Source: 2-01-FULL-49-10 sp041652335
Lineage (GTDB): Bacteria > Patescibacteriota > Kazan-3B-28 > UBA10110
NCBI GenBank assembly: GCA_041652335.1
Contig: JBAZHL010000003.1
Location: 1-41,263 of the forward strand
Reading direction: 5' to 3'
Length of the DNA stretch: 41,263 bases
Shown here: positions 13,934-22,434 of the stretch, piece by piece
How the letters are laid out: every line of letters starts with the position of its first letter
Numbering within the stretch: the stretch's first letter is position 1
Program-made: the position numbers and the translations under genes
Notes under the pieces: model-generated
What the model was told of the DNA's origin: nothing
The model's database searches: none
The model's input: the letters and a program-made list of their open reading frames with translations, nothing else

Positions 13934-16900
13934 TTTGAGCAAGCCGCTTGGCGTAGTTAGGCGCAGAGTATTTTTCAAGCTCAACTAAATTTGGCTTAAT
14001 CGTTTGTTCTCCTGCTCGGTGGCGCCAATAACAATCAACAATACCCTGAGCAATCTGAACCACGTTTTGGGGGTCAACAACTATCCCCGTGTTAGTAGCG
14101 TTAATCACGTCAGCCGAAGTCCCCGGCGGCGTTATCGCCATGATCGGCTTGTTAATCGCCAGGTATTCTATCAACTTGGCCGGGAGAAAGATACTCTGAG
14201 TCATACTCGGCGCATCAATCGACAACAACAGATCACTATCAGATAGCTGTCTTAGCGTGTCTGTTCGGGGTAATAGCCCGCTACAATTAACCACCTCAGA
14301 GAGTTGATATTGATCTACCAAACCAACAAATTGAGGTAGCAAGCCGATTAAGTTTACCCGGATATCTTGGTATACCCCTGGGTGAAGATCGCGAACGATC
14401 TGCAGAGCCTTAAACAGAGGCTCTGGCGACCTGAGACCATAGAGAGAACCAGCATGAGTGATGGTAAAAGGCTGCGGGGTCGTTGACGATTTATCGTTGA
14501 TTAGAGCACGAAATTCCTCTGGATCATAGGTGTTAGGCAAAACGTGGATCTTGTCGGCGTAACCGTATTGGCTGATCATCAACTGACGAGTTAGCGAAGT
14601 AGTCACCACAACTGCGTCGGCTTCAGCGATGATCTGGCGCTCAATTCTTTCCCGCCATTTGCTAATAATTGGCTTTGCCGGCTGAACGTATGGATTATGG
14701 GCCCAAGGGTCTCCAAACAAAGCTATCCACGGATAACGACGACGCCCCCGAGCGATCTTGCGAGCGATCAAATGAGAGGTAATGGGGTTGGATCGTGATA
14801 CTATCACAGTCGGCAGATCACCACGTAGAGCTTTTCGAGCTGCGAGTAAACCGAACGGATACCATCCCCACATAGCGTCAGTGGACAAATCCAATCGGTT
14901 AACTAACCTGGTCAGAAGATTCTCTAACGATAACGTGCGCCAAACTGTTAAATTGTTGTCCGACAATCCTTTTCTGGAAGGATCAGTGCCAAATTCGCGC
15001 GAGAAACGACTAGCCACCACTATCGGCTGCCAACCAAAGTTACCCAGATATTTGATTGAGTTGTATGCCATAGTGCTCTCAACGGAGTGAATTGGGGGAA
15101 AGAAATAAGATACAAACAAAGCTCGCGGGGTGGCTGGAGCGGTGCCAGCTTGGTCTAACAAACAAAAATCAGCTTGATCACGAGTACGAAACAGCCCCCT
15201 ATTAATCGCTTTAACTTGGGTAACCGACCAGGACGGATCCGGCGTCGACCAAGTGGGGCCATAGATCATCGCTAAATAATCCTGGGCAAACTGGGGAGCG
15301 GGCAGGCTCAGCCCACAAAACGAAACTGATTGGAGCGCAGCGACTAAACGAGCTGGCAACATCATGGCATAGTGGCGCTGGCCAAACAGATCATTTAGCC
15401 CAAAAAATGCTCGACGAATCCAGCGATCACAACCACGCGGTATCAATCGATATGCCAATGCGTAATGTCGAGGGATATTCTGATGATAGTCACGATAGAT
15501 CGCACGCTCAGCTAATAGGTCAACGTATTTTAAGATGGAATTAAATTTGGGTGGTATCTTAACCAATGGCGACCATAGCTGATCGTTGTGATGCCAATGA
15601 ATAATAAATTCGATCATGATGCCCACTTCTGGCTTAGAGACAAAGACCGAAAAAGTGGTGACATCTACTCGCCATCCCATAACCCCCAACTTGGGCAATA
15701 GAGCCAACAATTTAGGAGCGTCTTCAATCGTGATCCCCAGGTCGACATCGCCGTCCCCATTGATCAATCCACCCTGACGAATCGCCCCTAACAAAGTCCC
15801 CATAGTCATCCAGTAACGGATACCGGCTTTTTCAGCCAAGTTCACCACTTCCGCCAGAGACTTGATCAGATAACTACGAAATTCGTTATCTGATTGCACT
15901 GTTATACCTAAATCGATAAAAAATTTGGCCGCCCAATTGGGGTAGGTAAACGGAAGGTAATCTCCCCAGATAGGAGAGCTCCCAGCCAATGCTCCATGTA
16001 AATAAGGATCATTGGCGGCCATCAACTGATTGCTTTTTAAATAATTGAAGGTTGATAGCGTTGCTTGGGCATATTGCGGATCATGTGTGGCGCGATCAAG
16101 CGCCCGCCAAACTAACCCCATCTGAGCGATACCCGTTAGACATTGAGAACGACTAACCGATTGCCATTGATCATCGTAAAAACTACCCAACTGCTCGGGG
16201 TGAGCTATCGGTAGCCGGTCGGCTGCCAGTTGGGCAACTCGTAGATATTTAACGTCTTGTAGTAACCGAGCGCTCTCAATTAACCCCTGAAGAGTGTAGG
16301 CAATGGTATGCAAGATTGCATTACCAGGGAAAAATGAGAAATGATTAAACCAACCGTTCGGTTGCTGCTGGCCAACTACCCAATTGAGATTCTTGATCGC
16401 TGCATCTCGGTAACCACGCGGAGACAGAGCCGCTAATTCTAATAATGCCCAGTCGATCATGGTGTGGTACGTATGAGGTGATGAATTGTACTCATGATTG
16501 GCCCAAGACCCGTCAGCCATCTGCTGACTAATTAGCCAGTCCCCCGCCCGTGTCGCCGCTGTCAGATACCGACTGTCGTTTGTCTGACGATATATGGCGC
16601 AGAGACCAAAAATCACCTGCCCAGTATCAAACACAATCGGTTCATCTGTGGCGTAGCCCGGAAAGGCTCCATCAGGATGCTGGATGCTCAACAACCACTC
16701 GCCAGAACGGCTGACGGCGGACATTATCTCATCACGACGATAATTATCCTGGTTGGCATATTCAATGAGAGTAGGCAAAAGATACCCGGTCGTTTCGGGA
16801 TAGGGCTCTCCCCAACCTGTTCGAAATGAATAACTGCCAGAGAAGCCTTTGCCATCCACCGACGCGTGAGCTACCAACAACCAATCGATCGCAGCTCGAA

Positions 16901-17015
16901 GATGAGACGGGTCAGGCAAAACAACTGACCGACGCTGCTGCAATAGTTGTCTAAGATGGGCTGGCTGAGCCAGGTAGTTAATAGTACGCAGATCATTAAA
17001 CAATCGATTAGACAT
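13908..17015 (-). CDS. Three-domain fusion: alpha/alpha toroid, LicD, GT4 glycosyltransferase
   Basis: 1035 residues. About 1-380 form an alpha/alpha toroid with repeated Q-x-x-D/N-G-(S/A/W)-W/F turns (HPDGAF, MADGSW, QPNGWF), as in cyclase/six-hairpin or C5-epimerase-type domains; its activity is unknown. About 381-620 is a LicD domain: YWMTMGTLLGAIRQGG then DGDVDLGI (D423, D425), the metal-binding motif of phosphocholine/phosphoalkyl transferases. About 631-1035 is a GT-B glycosyltransferase: FVSYFFPPIHSVES, a central ITHAGSLYG, and PAKLIEYLAINKPI. It is last in the four-gene phosphonate operon, starting 4 nt after the preceding stop. One polypeptide may add a sugar and then its phosphonate substituent. 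I know of no characterised protein with this architecture. Confidence 0.82.
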   Translation of the reverse strand: MSNRLFNDLRTINYLAQPAHLRQLLQQRRSVVLPDPSHLRAAIDWLLVAHASVDGKGFSGSYSFRTGWGEPYPETTGYLLPTLIEYANQDNYRRDEIMSAVSRSGEWLLSIQHPDGAFPGYATDEPIVFDTGQVIFGLCAIYRQTNDSRYLTAATRAGDWLISQQMADGSWANHEYNSSPHTYHTMIDWALLELAALSPRGYRDAAIKNLNWVVGQQQPNGWFNHFSFFPGNAILHTIAYTLQGLIESARLLQDVKYLRVAQLAADRLPIAHPEQLGSFYDDQWQSVSRSQCLTGIAQMGLVWRALDRATHDPQYAQATLSTFNYLKSNQLMAANDPYLHGALAGSSPIWGDYLPFTYPNWAAKFFIDLGITVQSDNEFRSYLIKSLAEVVNLAEKAGIRYWMTMGTLLGAIRQGGLINGDGDVDLGITIEDAPKLLALLPKLGVMGWRVDVTTFSVFVSKPEVGIMIEFIIHWHHNDQLWSPLVKIPPKFNSILKYVDLLAERAIYRDYHQNIPRHYALAYRLIPRGCDRWIRRAFFGLNDLFGQRHYAMMLPARLVAALQSVSFCGLSLPAPQFAQDYLAMIYGPTWSTPDPSWSVTQVKAINRGLFRTRDQADFCLLDQAGTAPATPRALFVSYFFPPIHSVESTMAYNSIKYLGNFGWQPIVVASRFSREFGTDPSRKGLSDNNLTVWRTLSLENLLTRLVNRLDLSTDAMWGWYPFGLLAARKALRGDLPTVIVSRSNPITSHLIARKIARGRRRYPWIALFGDPWAHNPYVQPAKPIISKWRERIERQIIAEADAVVVTTSLTRQLMISQYGYADKIHVLPNTYDPEEFRALINDKSSTTPQPFTITHAGSLYGLRSPEPLFKALQIVRDLHPGVYQDIRVNLIGLLPQFVGLVDQYQLSEVVNCSGLLPRTDTLRQLSDSDLLLSIDAPSMTQSIFLPAKLIEYLAINKPIMAITPPGTSADVINATNTGIVVDPQNVVQIAQGIVDCYWRHRAGEQTIKPNLVELEKYSAPNYAKRLAQIIDRLVGQ

Positions 17016-17019
17016 GAAC

Positions 17020-19707
17020 TTATTTAATTGCTCGCCAAGCGATGTAGAAACTCCGATCCGGTAGTTGGGAATGAATAAATTGATTTAAAGATTGATTGAT
17101 CTTCCAAAACCCTCGCTTAACCCATGGCCGTGGCTTATCGGTCGGAGCAAATTTTACACTCTGCCAATCGGCACTGGAAAAGCACCGTCGAAGCTGAGCG
17201 GCCAAATTAGCGGGAGAGAAATATCTCTCTCGAAACGGAAACTCAACTGGATACATCCACTGATTGGTTATCTCCCTCCACCATTTCCACCAACGGGTAG
17301 GGATGAAGTGCAGGTAGTGCAAGGAATTAATGTTTTTATCGATAATTACCAGCTGGCCACCAGGCCTTAGCACCCGACGCATCTCACTGATCGCTTGGTC
17401 GGTATCCGGAATATGCTCTAACACCTCGACGCATATCGCATAATCAAAATGGTTATCCTGGAATGGAAGCCGGGTGGCCGACCCGACTATAAATTCAGCT
17501 GTAGGATTAAGTTGGCGAGCCTCATTTACCAGGTTGGCGGCTGGCTCTACCCCGGTTACCATAAACCCTCGTTTTTGTAATGAGCTATCGAACCGCCCAC
17601 GACCGGAGCCGATATCTAATAACCGATTCTGTGGAGGGGTTGGCTGGCCCAACAATGAAATTACAGCCTGCAGCTCGAAATCATCTACCAATACGGTGGC
17701 TTCCACCCACTGCTCGCCAGATCCCTCAAACTGCTCGATAACCGCCTGCTCCACCGCCGCAACATCGTGTTGGTTGAATAATGAGTAGTCACATCGATTG
17801 GTTAGGTAACTAAAATTTCGATTAATGGATTTGGTCTCTTCCCATCGCCAATTTGGGTTGGGTGTCTGCCAATCATCGCCATAGGTCCAGGCTAAATAGC
17901 CGACGGCATCACCGGGAATTTTAAACTTTTCTCCTCCCAACTCGACCTCCGCCAATGGCCTAACTAATCGGTTAGGCACCACCAAAGGAAACCCTTGCTC
18001 ACCTAATAAGGCATTAAAATTAAAAGCGGCACGGCGGATAGCATACGCCAACCAATTAGGACAAATCGAATAGATAAATTTCTCCCATCGAGGCAAACGA
18101 CGGTGATAATTAGAATAAATGATTTTGTTGGCAATGCGACGAATGTGTCTAAGCCAAGGCTCTCCAATCGGATATTTTAATAAAAAGAGGATCCACAACT
18201 GGTCACCCAACTGTCGATAAAAAGCCAAACCTATGGTCGGCCGACCGGGACAACTTAGATAGATTGAGGAGTCAGTCACATCGACCCGGTATCCTAATTT
18301 AGCAAAATCATCGGATAAGCTGAGTACCTTTGGCGCATCACTAACCGACATAGACAGATCAATGTCATTATCCCAAGCAATAAAATTACCCTCTCGGACA
18401 ACTCCCAGTAAAGTCCCCATATCTAACCAATACTCTACCTTGGCCCGATCGAGCAGATGCCCAACCTCCACTAAATCGCTTAGCCAAGGCCGCCGGTCTG
18501 TTGGCTCTGTAACAGTAGACACGAGAGGTATTGGTGACAATGGTTGAAGTTGCTTTAACCATTCGGCCAATTCGGTGGCTGAAGGGATAATGGGCGAATT
18601 ATCGATTCGGTTAGCCGCCAAAGCGGCGGTGGCTAACTCAGTTAAGCTGTCTTCCCCAATCCCCAACTCGCCCAAGGTGGTTACTAAGCCAATCGAGCGA
18701 AGGAGCTGGTTAATCCGATCTCGTGCCGCTGTTATGTCAGAAACGCCCAAGGCAGATAGCAAAGCACGTTGGCGAGGCTGTTCTATAACTGGCATGATCT
18801 TTTGAATCATTAACGGCAAACTGACAGCAACCGCCTGACCATGGGGCACACCCCAACCATTAGTCAGTCGATATGACAAGGCGTGGCAGATGGTGGTTTG
18901 GGTATTAGAGAACGCCAGCCCGGTTAGCAACGCTGCCCGCATAACCCGATCACGCACTACTGGAGTGGGCTGATTGACCGCTGCGTTCAAATTATTTATC
19001 AATATTTCAATTGCTTGCAGAGCATAACCATCAGAGATCAAATTATGTCTGGTGCCCCAAAAGGCTTCGATGGCCTGAGTGAGGGCATCGGCGCCAGTGA
19101 GAGCAGTCTCTCTGGCCGGTAAGCTATCCGTTAGCGCTGGATCAACTATCGCCATTTTTGGAAACACGGCGTGAGAACTAAGCGAATGCTTTCGACCGTC
19201 GTCGCCCCACACCACTGCCCAGGGGGTTACCTCACTTCCGGTTCCGGCAGTGGTCGGGATGGCGATCAGGGGAAGACCAATGTGGTCGGACGGTAGTTTT
19301 GATATATCGTCGACATAATCCCTAACCGACAGGTTGCTGGTAGATAAATAGGCAGCGGCTTTTGCCGTATCAATAATAGTACCGCCCCCTGCCGCGATCA
19401 CTCCATCAAATTTACCCAATCGAATAAAATCTAACAGCTGACCAATCTGATTGAAACCAGACTTATCGATTATGCCAGGATAGATCGTGACTGATGCATG
19501 GTTAGATATCCGGCTGATCAAGCTCTGCCACTCCAACCCTGCTCGCAAGTGCTTACCGTTTACCACCAATAGATTCTTAAATCCGACCAGCAACGGATCG
19601 AACTGGCCAATGACTCCACGACCAAAATACACTCGGGTAGGCATAAAATAGCCCGCTTCGGATCGGGGTGCGATGGTGGGCGTTAAAATTAGAGATTCTT
19701 CTGTCAT
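17020..19707 (-). CDS. Three-domain fusion: iron alcohol dehydrogenase, LicD, SAM methyltransferase
   Basis: 895 residues. About 21-395 is an iron-type alcohol dehydrogenase: GGGT (107-110), PTTAGTGSEVTPWAV (151-165), and metal ligands D207, H275 and H289; the usual fourth ligand position is Gln (Q211). Next to PEP mutase and Ppd, this suits phosphonoacetaldehyde reductase (PhpC-like), making 2-hydroxyethylphosphonate. About 408-640 is LicD: MGTLLGVVREGNFIAWDNDID (430-450) is a near-canonical motif. About 690-895 is a class I methyltransferase: LLDIGSGRGRF (696-706), CVEVLEHIPD, and LRPGGQLVIID. The start overlaps the ppd stop by 4 nt (ATGA). Such a reductase-transferase-methyltransferase chain suggests channelled synthesis, transfer and capping of a phosphonate on a glycan (inference). 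The methyl acceptor is unknown. Confidence 0.85.
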   Translation of the reverse strand: MTEESLILTPTIAPRSEAGYFMPTRVYFGRGVIGQFDPLLVGFKNLLVVNGKHLRAGLEWQSLISRISNHASVTIYPGIIDKSGFNQIGQLLDFIRLGKFDGVIAAGGGTIIDTAKAAAYLSTSNLSVRDYVDDISKLPSDHIGLPLIAIPTTAGTGSEVTPWAVVWGDDGRKHSLSSHAVFPKMAIVDPALTDSLPARETALTGADALTQAIEAFWGTRHNLISDGYALQAIEILINNLNAAVNQPTPVVRDRVMRAALLTGLAFSNTQTTICHALSYRLTNGWGVPHGQAVAVSLPLMIQKIMPVIEQPRQRALLSALGVSDITAARDRINQLLRSIGLVTTLGELGIGEDSLTELATAALAANRIDNSPIIPSATELAEWLKQLQPLSPIPLVSTVTEPTDRRPWLSDLVEVGHLLDRAKVEYWLDMGTLLGVVREGNFIAWDNDIDLSMSVSDAPKVLSLSDDFAKLGYRVDVTDSSIYLSCPGRPTIGLAFYRQLGDQLWILFLLKYPIGEPWLRHIRRIANKIIYSNYHRRLPRWEKFIYSICPNWLAYAIRRAAFNFNALLGEQGFPLVVPNRLVRPLAEVELGGEKFKIPGDAVGYLAWTYGDDWQTPNPNWRWEETKSINRNFSYLTNRCDYSLFNQHDVAAVEQAVIEQFEGSGEQWVEATVLVDDFELQAVISLLGQPTPPQNRLLDIGSGRGRFDSSLQKRGFMVTGVEPAANLVNEARQLNPTAEFIVGSATRLPFQDNHFDYAICVEVLEHIPDTDQAISEMRRVLRPGGQLVIIDKNINSLHYLHFIPTRWWKWWREITNQWMYPVEFPFRERYFSPANLAAQLRRCFSSADWQSVKFAPTDKPRPWVKRGFWKINQSLNQFIHSQLPDRSFYIAWRAIK

Positions 19708-20831
19708 TTGATAAACTCCATAAAGGCTTGCTTGTTTTGTCTCGGAGTGGCGGTCGGCCGACCCAAATCCGCTCTATGTCCCGACGTAACCCTGATCTCC
19801 AACAATACTGGCCCCTTAATCTGCTGCATTACCAACAAGGCCTCGTTGATCGACTTTTCGTCTTGAGCGGTTAAAGCAGCAACGTAACCACAAGATCGGG
19901 CAATGGCTGGCAGATCGATCTGCCAGCCAACCGTCGGTTGACCTCCCACCGATTCGTGAGCGCCATTATTTAAAATGATGTGTTTAAAGTTGGCTGGTAA
20001 CTGACTGCCGATGATAGCTAAGCCCCCCATATGCATAATGGCTGCCCCATCACCGTCCAGGCAATAAACTTGGCGATCCGGTTTTTGAAGAGCGATGCCA
20101 AGAGCGATTTGAGAAGCGTGGCCCATTGAGCCGACAGTCAAGAAATCTTTGGCGTGCCCCTCACCTCTTCTCTCCCGCTGCTCAAATAGCTCTCGAGAGG
20201 TCATACCGGTAGTGGACACCACTACGTCACTATCGGATAGTTTGTTCAGAATCAGACTAATCACTTGTTCCCTCAACAGTGGATAAGGTGCCGAGACTAC
20301 TGATTGATCTATGTATTTATCAAACAAACCTTTTTTAATCACCAGGGCATAAGGCGCGTGGTGACTGGCTATGTAATTCACGGCCAACTCAATTGCGGAC
20401 TGAGCCATCTCAATCGAGTCTCCCACTACTGTATTGGGGATACCTAAGGTCGACAGCAACGGTAGAGTAATTAGCCCCTGCTTGGCATGTTGTGGCTCGT
20501 CTTGGGTTCCTGGCTCGCCACGCCAACCAACAATCAACAACATAGGTATGCTATATACCAATGGATCGACTAACGAGGTGAGTGGATTAATAGCATTACC
20601 CAGGCCGGAGTTCTGCATATACACCGCCGGAATATTGCCGGTTGCTAAGTTATATCCTGCGGCGATGCCCACTGCCCCACCTTCATTGGCAGCAACAATA
20701 TGTTGCGAGCTGGGAAGCTGGTCAGTAAGATAAGCACAGAACGATTTTAGGGTGGAATCTGGCACACCGGTAAAAAAACCAATTCCGGCACGATTCAGGC
20801 TATCTAAAAAATTTTGGCTACTGATGGACAT
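19704..20831 (-). CDS. ppd: Phosphonopyruvate decarboxylase
   Basis: A 375-residue thiamine-diphosphate enzyme that decarboxylates 3-phosphonopyruvate to phosphonoacetaldehyde, the step that makes PEP mutase flux irreversible. The Pyr half has the activating Glu (NEGG, E50) and the NSGLGNAINPLTSL segment typical of Ppd and sulfopyruvate decarboxylases. The PP half has the Mg/ThDP motif GDG (260-262) to NN (288-289), and SMGHASQIALGIAL. Sulfopyruvate decarboxylase is the main alternative, but the adjacent PEP mutase decides for Ppd. It starts 14 nt inside the end of the PEP mutase gene and overlaps the next gene by 4 nt. Confidence 0.92.
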   Translation of the reverse strand: MSISSQNFLDSLNRAGIGFFTGVPDSTLKSFCAYLTDQLPSSQHIVAANEGGAVGIAAGYNLATGNIPAVYMQNSGLGNAINPLTSLVDPLVYSIPMLLIVGWRGEPGTQDEPQHAKQGLITLPLLSTLGIPNTVVGDSIEMAQSAIELAVNYIASHHAPYALVIKKGLFDKYIDQSVVSAPYPLLREQVISLILNKLSDSDVVVSTTGMTSRELFEQRERRGEGHAKDFLTVGSMGHASQIALGIALQKPDRQVYCLDGDGAAIMHMGGLAIIGSQLPANFKHIILNNGAHESVGGQPTVGWQIDLPAIARSCGYVAALTAQDEKSINEALLVMQQIKGPVLLEIRVTSGHRADLGRPTATPRQNKQAFMEFIK

Positions 20832-22194
20832 CGGCGACTGGTTTAGGCTCGACCGACATGGTAGCGGCGGGCTTAATCATCGGCGGCGCCTCTACCGGCT
20901 CCGGGATTAGGGTGATAATCTCCTTAATCGGCATACAATACTCACCCGCCTCATAACTTCGGTGGTGCTGAAGAATCGATTTGGCCGTTTTAACCATAGC
21001 GGGGTAGGCACTTCGGAGTAGATGGTTGGCGTAAATTACGATGTTCACCCCAGCTGCCGCCAACTCCTCTTCGGTGATAGTATTGTACGAGGAAGGGACT
21101 GCCACTAATGGCACCCGCTGTTCAAACTCCGAATAGGCTTTTGCAAAAGCCAACACCTCGGCCGGGTCACTGTTTTTACTATGGATCATAACTCCGTCTG
21201 CTCCCGCCGCAATATAAGCTCGGGCACGAGACAGCGCATCCTCTAAACCAATCCCCAAAACAAGGCTCTCGATCCGAGCGATAATCATGAAATCACTGGT
21301 AGCCTGAGCCGCCTTACCCGCACGAATCTTTTCCGAAAATGCTTCGATCGTATCTTGAGTTTGTTTGACATCCGTGCCAAACAAAGAATTACGCTTAGGG
21401 CCAACCTTGTCTTCCATAATGATAGCGGACACCCCTAATCGCTCTAAAGTCTTGACCGTCAGCACAAAGTGTTCGATCAAGCCACCATTGTCAACGTCCA
21501 CTATCATGGGCTTGTTGCAGACCTCAAAGATCTCACTGATGGTCTGGGCAGTTGAAGTAATATCCACATATTGGATGTCGGGCCGCCCTTTAGAAGCAGA
21601 ATGGGTTAGGCTGCTAAGCCATGTCCCATCGAATTCTCGTAATTTGCCTTCATTGTCAGTAATCTGAGCTTTCTCCACGATCAACCCAGTTAGACCGTTG
21701 TGAGCTTCGAGGATTCGAACAATCGGTTTGGATTTTAATAATCTCCGCAGTGTGCTCATCCTAAGTTGAGGGGTGATCCCCCGCGCCTTAACAGCATTGA
21801 TCAACTGCGTTGAAGAGATCCCCGGAGTATAGGTCGGCTCAACTAATTGTCCTCCCCATGCTTGGATGGTATCGATCACCCGCTGACGAACCTGTTGCTG
21901 GACACCAGTTTTCCAATCATCTCCGTGAACAACATAATCTGGTTTTAGAGCCAGCAGATTAGGGACATAATCATGGGTGGTTTGAGGGATAACCTCTTTT
22001 ACTCCAACAATGTTTTCTACTACCTTTTTGCGTTGTTCGTAGGTTAATAACGGCAACCGCTTATAGCTGGCAATTGCCTCATCAGTTAGCAGGCCAACCG
22101 TCACCTCCCCCAATTGGCGGGCGATATTGATGATATTGAGGTGGCCGTCGTGGATCAGATCGGCCGCCATCGCTACGTAGACTCTTTTACCCAT
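20818..22194 (-). CDS. pepM: Cytidylyltransferase-PEP mutase fusion
   Basis: 458 residues. About 1-140 is an HxGH-type nucleotidyltransferase of the CTP:phosphocholine/glycerol-3-phosphate group: HDGH (15-18) and GISSTQLI (125-132). About 150-420 is phosphoenolpyruvate mutase: DVDNGG (233-238), EDKVGPKRNS (261-270, matching the mutase signature EDKxxPKxNS), ARIES (306-310) and GADGVMIHSKN. PepM rearranges PEP to phosphonopyruvate; the fused domain is expected to make the CMP-phosphonate used by LicD-type transferases (family knowledge plus inference). The tail (about 430-458) is Pro/Glu-rich and probably disordered. First gene of the operon, start ATG 22194, 5 nt after TATTAT. Confidence 0.93.
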   Translation of the reverse strand: MGKRVYVAMAADLIHDGHLNIINIARQLGEVTVGLLTDEAIASYKRLPLLTYEQRKKVVENIVGVKEVIPQTTHDYVPNLLALKPDYVVHGDDWKTGVQQQVRQRVIDTIQAWGGQLVEPTYTPGISSTQLINAVKARGITPQLRMSTLRRLLKSKPIVRILEAHNGLTGLIVEKAQITDNEGKLREFDGTWLSSLTHSASKGRPDIQYVDITSTAQTISEIFEVCNKPMIVDVDNGGLIEHFVLTVKTLERLGVSAIIMEDKVGPKRNSLFGTDVKQTQDTIEAFSEKIRAGKAAQATSDFMIIARIESLVLGIGLEDALSRARAYIAAGADGVMIHSKNSDPAEVLAFAKAYSEFEQRVPLVAVPSSYNTITEEELAAAGVNIVIYANHLLRSAYPAMVKTAKSILQHHRSYEAGEYCMPIKEIITLIPEPVEAPPMIKPAATMSVEPKPVADVHQ

Positions 22195-22227
22195 AGCTTA
22201 TAATACCCGATTAACAGATATAGTCTA
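22195..22227 (-). promoter_or_regulatory. Promoter of the phosphonate operon
   Basis: On the minus strand TAGACT (22227-22222), 16 nt, TATTAT (22205-22200), 5 nt, ATG. Near-leaderless layout. The rest of the divergent region up to 22398 shows nothing else I can support. Confidence 0.6.
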
Positions 22228-22398
22228 CTACTTAGTTTTGCCTTAGTCCATAGCCTAAATCAGCTCTGGGAGCTAATTTCGTCTATTAGCCAGAGGATAA
22301 AAAACTGCTTAGTTGCCGGGCAGATACAGGCTCATAAGCCGCGAGCTCCCGGGGATTGTCTCTGGCCATCTACACCAGCCAGGATAGGAGCCATCAGA

Positions 22399-22434
22399 TT
22401 GGCTGAAGCCATAGCACAATGCTACAATAGCCCC
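22399..22434 (+). promoter_or_regulatory. Leaderless promoter of the GT4 gene, GTG start
   Basis: TTGGCT (22399-22404), 18 nt, TACAAT (22423-22428), 6 nt, GTG 22435 in frame with the glycosyltransferase. Confidence 0.55.

Noticed and set aside
16700..17015. Treating the toroid domain as squalene-hopene cyclase or prenyltransferase
   Set aside because: The Q..DGSW-type turns recur, but I do not see the cyclase DxDD acid motif, and the fusion to LicD and GT4 domains points to glycans.
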